Below, piece by piece: positions 63,237 through 64,000 of a stretch of 64,000 nt of DNA. Origin of the DNA: Bog-473 sp963838835 (GTDB taxonomy: Bacteria; Actinomycetota; Acidimicrobiia; Acidimicrobiales; RAAP-2); the NCBI GenBank assembly GCA_963838835.1, contig CAWITA010000016.1, positions 558,001 to 622,000 on the forward strand, given 5' to 3'. Under the pieces are notes generated by a model. It was not told the origin of the DNA. It did not search any database and saw only the letters and a list, made by a program, of their open reading frames with translations. The position numbers were made by a program, and so were the translations under genes. Positions within the stretch are counted from its first letter, which is position 1. Every line of letters begins with the position of its first letter.

Positions 63237-64000
63237 TTAGATCGCCGCGAGATGCTCGTCGATCGTCCCCGCAATCAAGGGATCCCGATCATCATTGTCC
63301 AATAGGAACAGTGCGTGGCGTAGGCGGAATGCCGTTTCGAGTGATGAGGGGTCAAGGTCAAGACCACGTTCACTGGCATAGGACCGCCATGCTGTTGACC
63401 ACAACCGTGAGAACTCGAGTCGGTGACGACGCCAAAGCCCCGTTCCCCACTCGCTGAGATCAAAGTCCCAAAAGGGGTGGTCGATGCGTGCGGTCTCCCA
63501 GTCAAGAATGCCCGTGAGCTGCCCATCGACGACAAGAAGTTGGTCCTCGTGGATGTCGCCGTGCACGAGGACATGGGGGAGCTGCGCGGCCACCTCCATC
63601 TGCTCGCTCCACCGTTCGCTTCGATCGGCGCAAGCGAGGCGATCGGCCGCCTCGGCAACGGCCTCTCGAGTGGTACCGGGGTCAAGGGCTCGGCGGAGCC
63701 AGCGAATATCGAAGCGATCGTGGTGGGCGGGCGGTCGGGAGCCGGGCATCTCGGGCGGCGCGATTTCATGCCATTGGGCGATGGAGCGGCCAAGTTGGTC
63801 GAACAGATCACTCGCGTCGGCTGGGTGAGTACCCGGAAGTCGGGAAACAGCAGCGAACGGATAGGGATAGATGGTCTCGTCCCGCCACTCCCCCAAAAGT
63901 CGGGGAACAACGAGGAGTCCTATCGGTTCCAGCGCTCGGTACGCAGCCAACTCGCGCTCAAACCACTCGACGCCGTTCGCCTCTCGTGGGAACAAATACG
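63237..64000 (-). CDS. Aminoglycoside phosphotransferase family kinase, 5' end outside window
   Basis: Open to the right edge, at least 254 codons; residues before FPREANGVEWFERELAAYRA belong to the N-terminal lobe, which is cut. Kinase motifs: VLVHGDIHEDQLLVVDG with the catalytic Asp, and GILDWETARIDHPFWDFDLS with the magnesium Asp. Homologues include APH(3'), choline and homoserine kinase-like enzymes; the substrate is not readable. Stop TAG at 63239. Confidence 0.88.
   Translation of the reverse strand, partial: YLFPREANGVEWFERELAAYRALEPIGLLVVPRLLGEWRDETIYPYPFAAVSRLPGTHPADASDLFDQLGRSIAQWHEIAPPEMPGSRPPAHHDRFDIRWLRRALDPGTTREAVAEAADRLACADRSERWSEQMEVAAQLPHVLVHGDIHEDQLLVVDGQLTGILDWETARIDHPFWDFDLSEWGTGLWRRHRLEFSRLWSTAWRSYASERGLDLDPSSLETAFRLRHALFLLDNDDRDPLIAGTIDEHLAAI

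Noticed and set aside
1..64000. CRISPR array
   Set aside because: No regularly spaced repeats with unique spacers; the only tandem array is the coding 129-bp repeat at 47276.

Overview
The window is high-GC DNA with actinobacterial gene families: many short-chain dehydrogenases, P450, CaiB-type CoA-transferase, a DUF1707 protein, class III cyclase fusions, Clp-N regulators and a textbook actinobacterial LexA box (TCGAAC-N4-GTTCGA). The secreted protein built of GYWLVASDGGIF repeats is a type I know best from Acidimicrobiia and relatives, so an uncultured soil-type actinobacterium of that neighbourhood is my best guess; this is inference. No rRNA or tRNA gene was seen.

Layout. 1-12.7 kb is a catabolic or biosynthetic block: Baeyer-Villiger monooxygenase (cut by the left edge), a quinone-reductase-like gene, two paralogous secreted substrate-binding proteins flanking a CoA-transferase, then a forward run SDR - PLP-fold dehydrase (active-site Lys replaced by His) - SDR - P450 - SDR. 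12.7-20.3 kb holds small hypotheticals, a divergent sulfotransferase/sulfatase pair, a beta-carbonic anhydrase, a Clp-N regulator with a tandem palindromic operator and a nucleotidyltransferase. 20.5-34.6 kb contains two paralogous hydrolase/adenylate-cyclase fusions, a PilZ protein, LexA-controlled DNA polymerase IV, a secreted GH5 glycosidase and a TesB thioesterase. 34.8-43.7 kb is a mix of small secreted, DegV, ROK, DUF4389, cupin and membrane proteins. 44.4-49 kb looks accessory: an N-truncated tyrosine recombinase, a PD-(D/E)XK-like protein and a six-repeat secreted protein. 49.3-55.4 kb is the most striking stretch: a pdxH gene split into 3' and 5' pieces about 5.4 kb apart, with a DsbA-like protein, an OsmC protein and a thiolase between them, and the thiolase itself interrupted by a complete group II intron whose predicted splicing restores the thiolase frame. 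55.6-64 kb has a TetR/FAD-oxidase apparent fusion, a fructosamine kinase, methyltransferases, a P-loop kinase, a LysR/cupin divergent pair with a 9-bp palindrome on the LysR start, and a phosphotransferase cut by the right edge.

Reading-frame breaks are unusually common (about twenty). Most sit in short G, C or T runs, which is what long-read indel errors look like; two are 13- and 14-bp tandem duplications, which are harder to dismiss. Genes marked 'pseudogene' here carry such breaks and may be intact in the living organism.

How the genes work together: the first 13 kb reads as oxidation (BVMO, P450, SDRs), CoA activation (CaiB) and uptake (two binding proteins) of an unknown, probably carbocyclic or terpenoid substrate. 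Elsewhere genes are mostly single units with local regulators (Clp-N, LexA, TetR, LysR), each with a recognisable palindromic operator.
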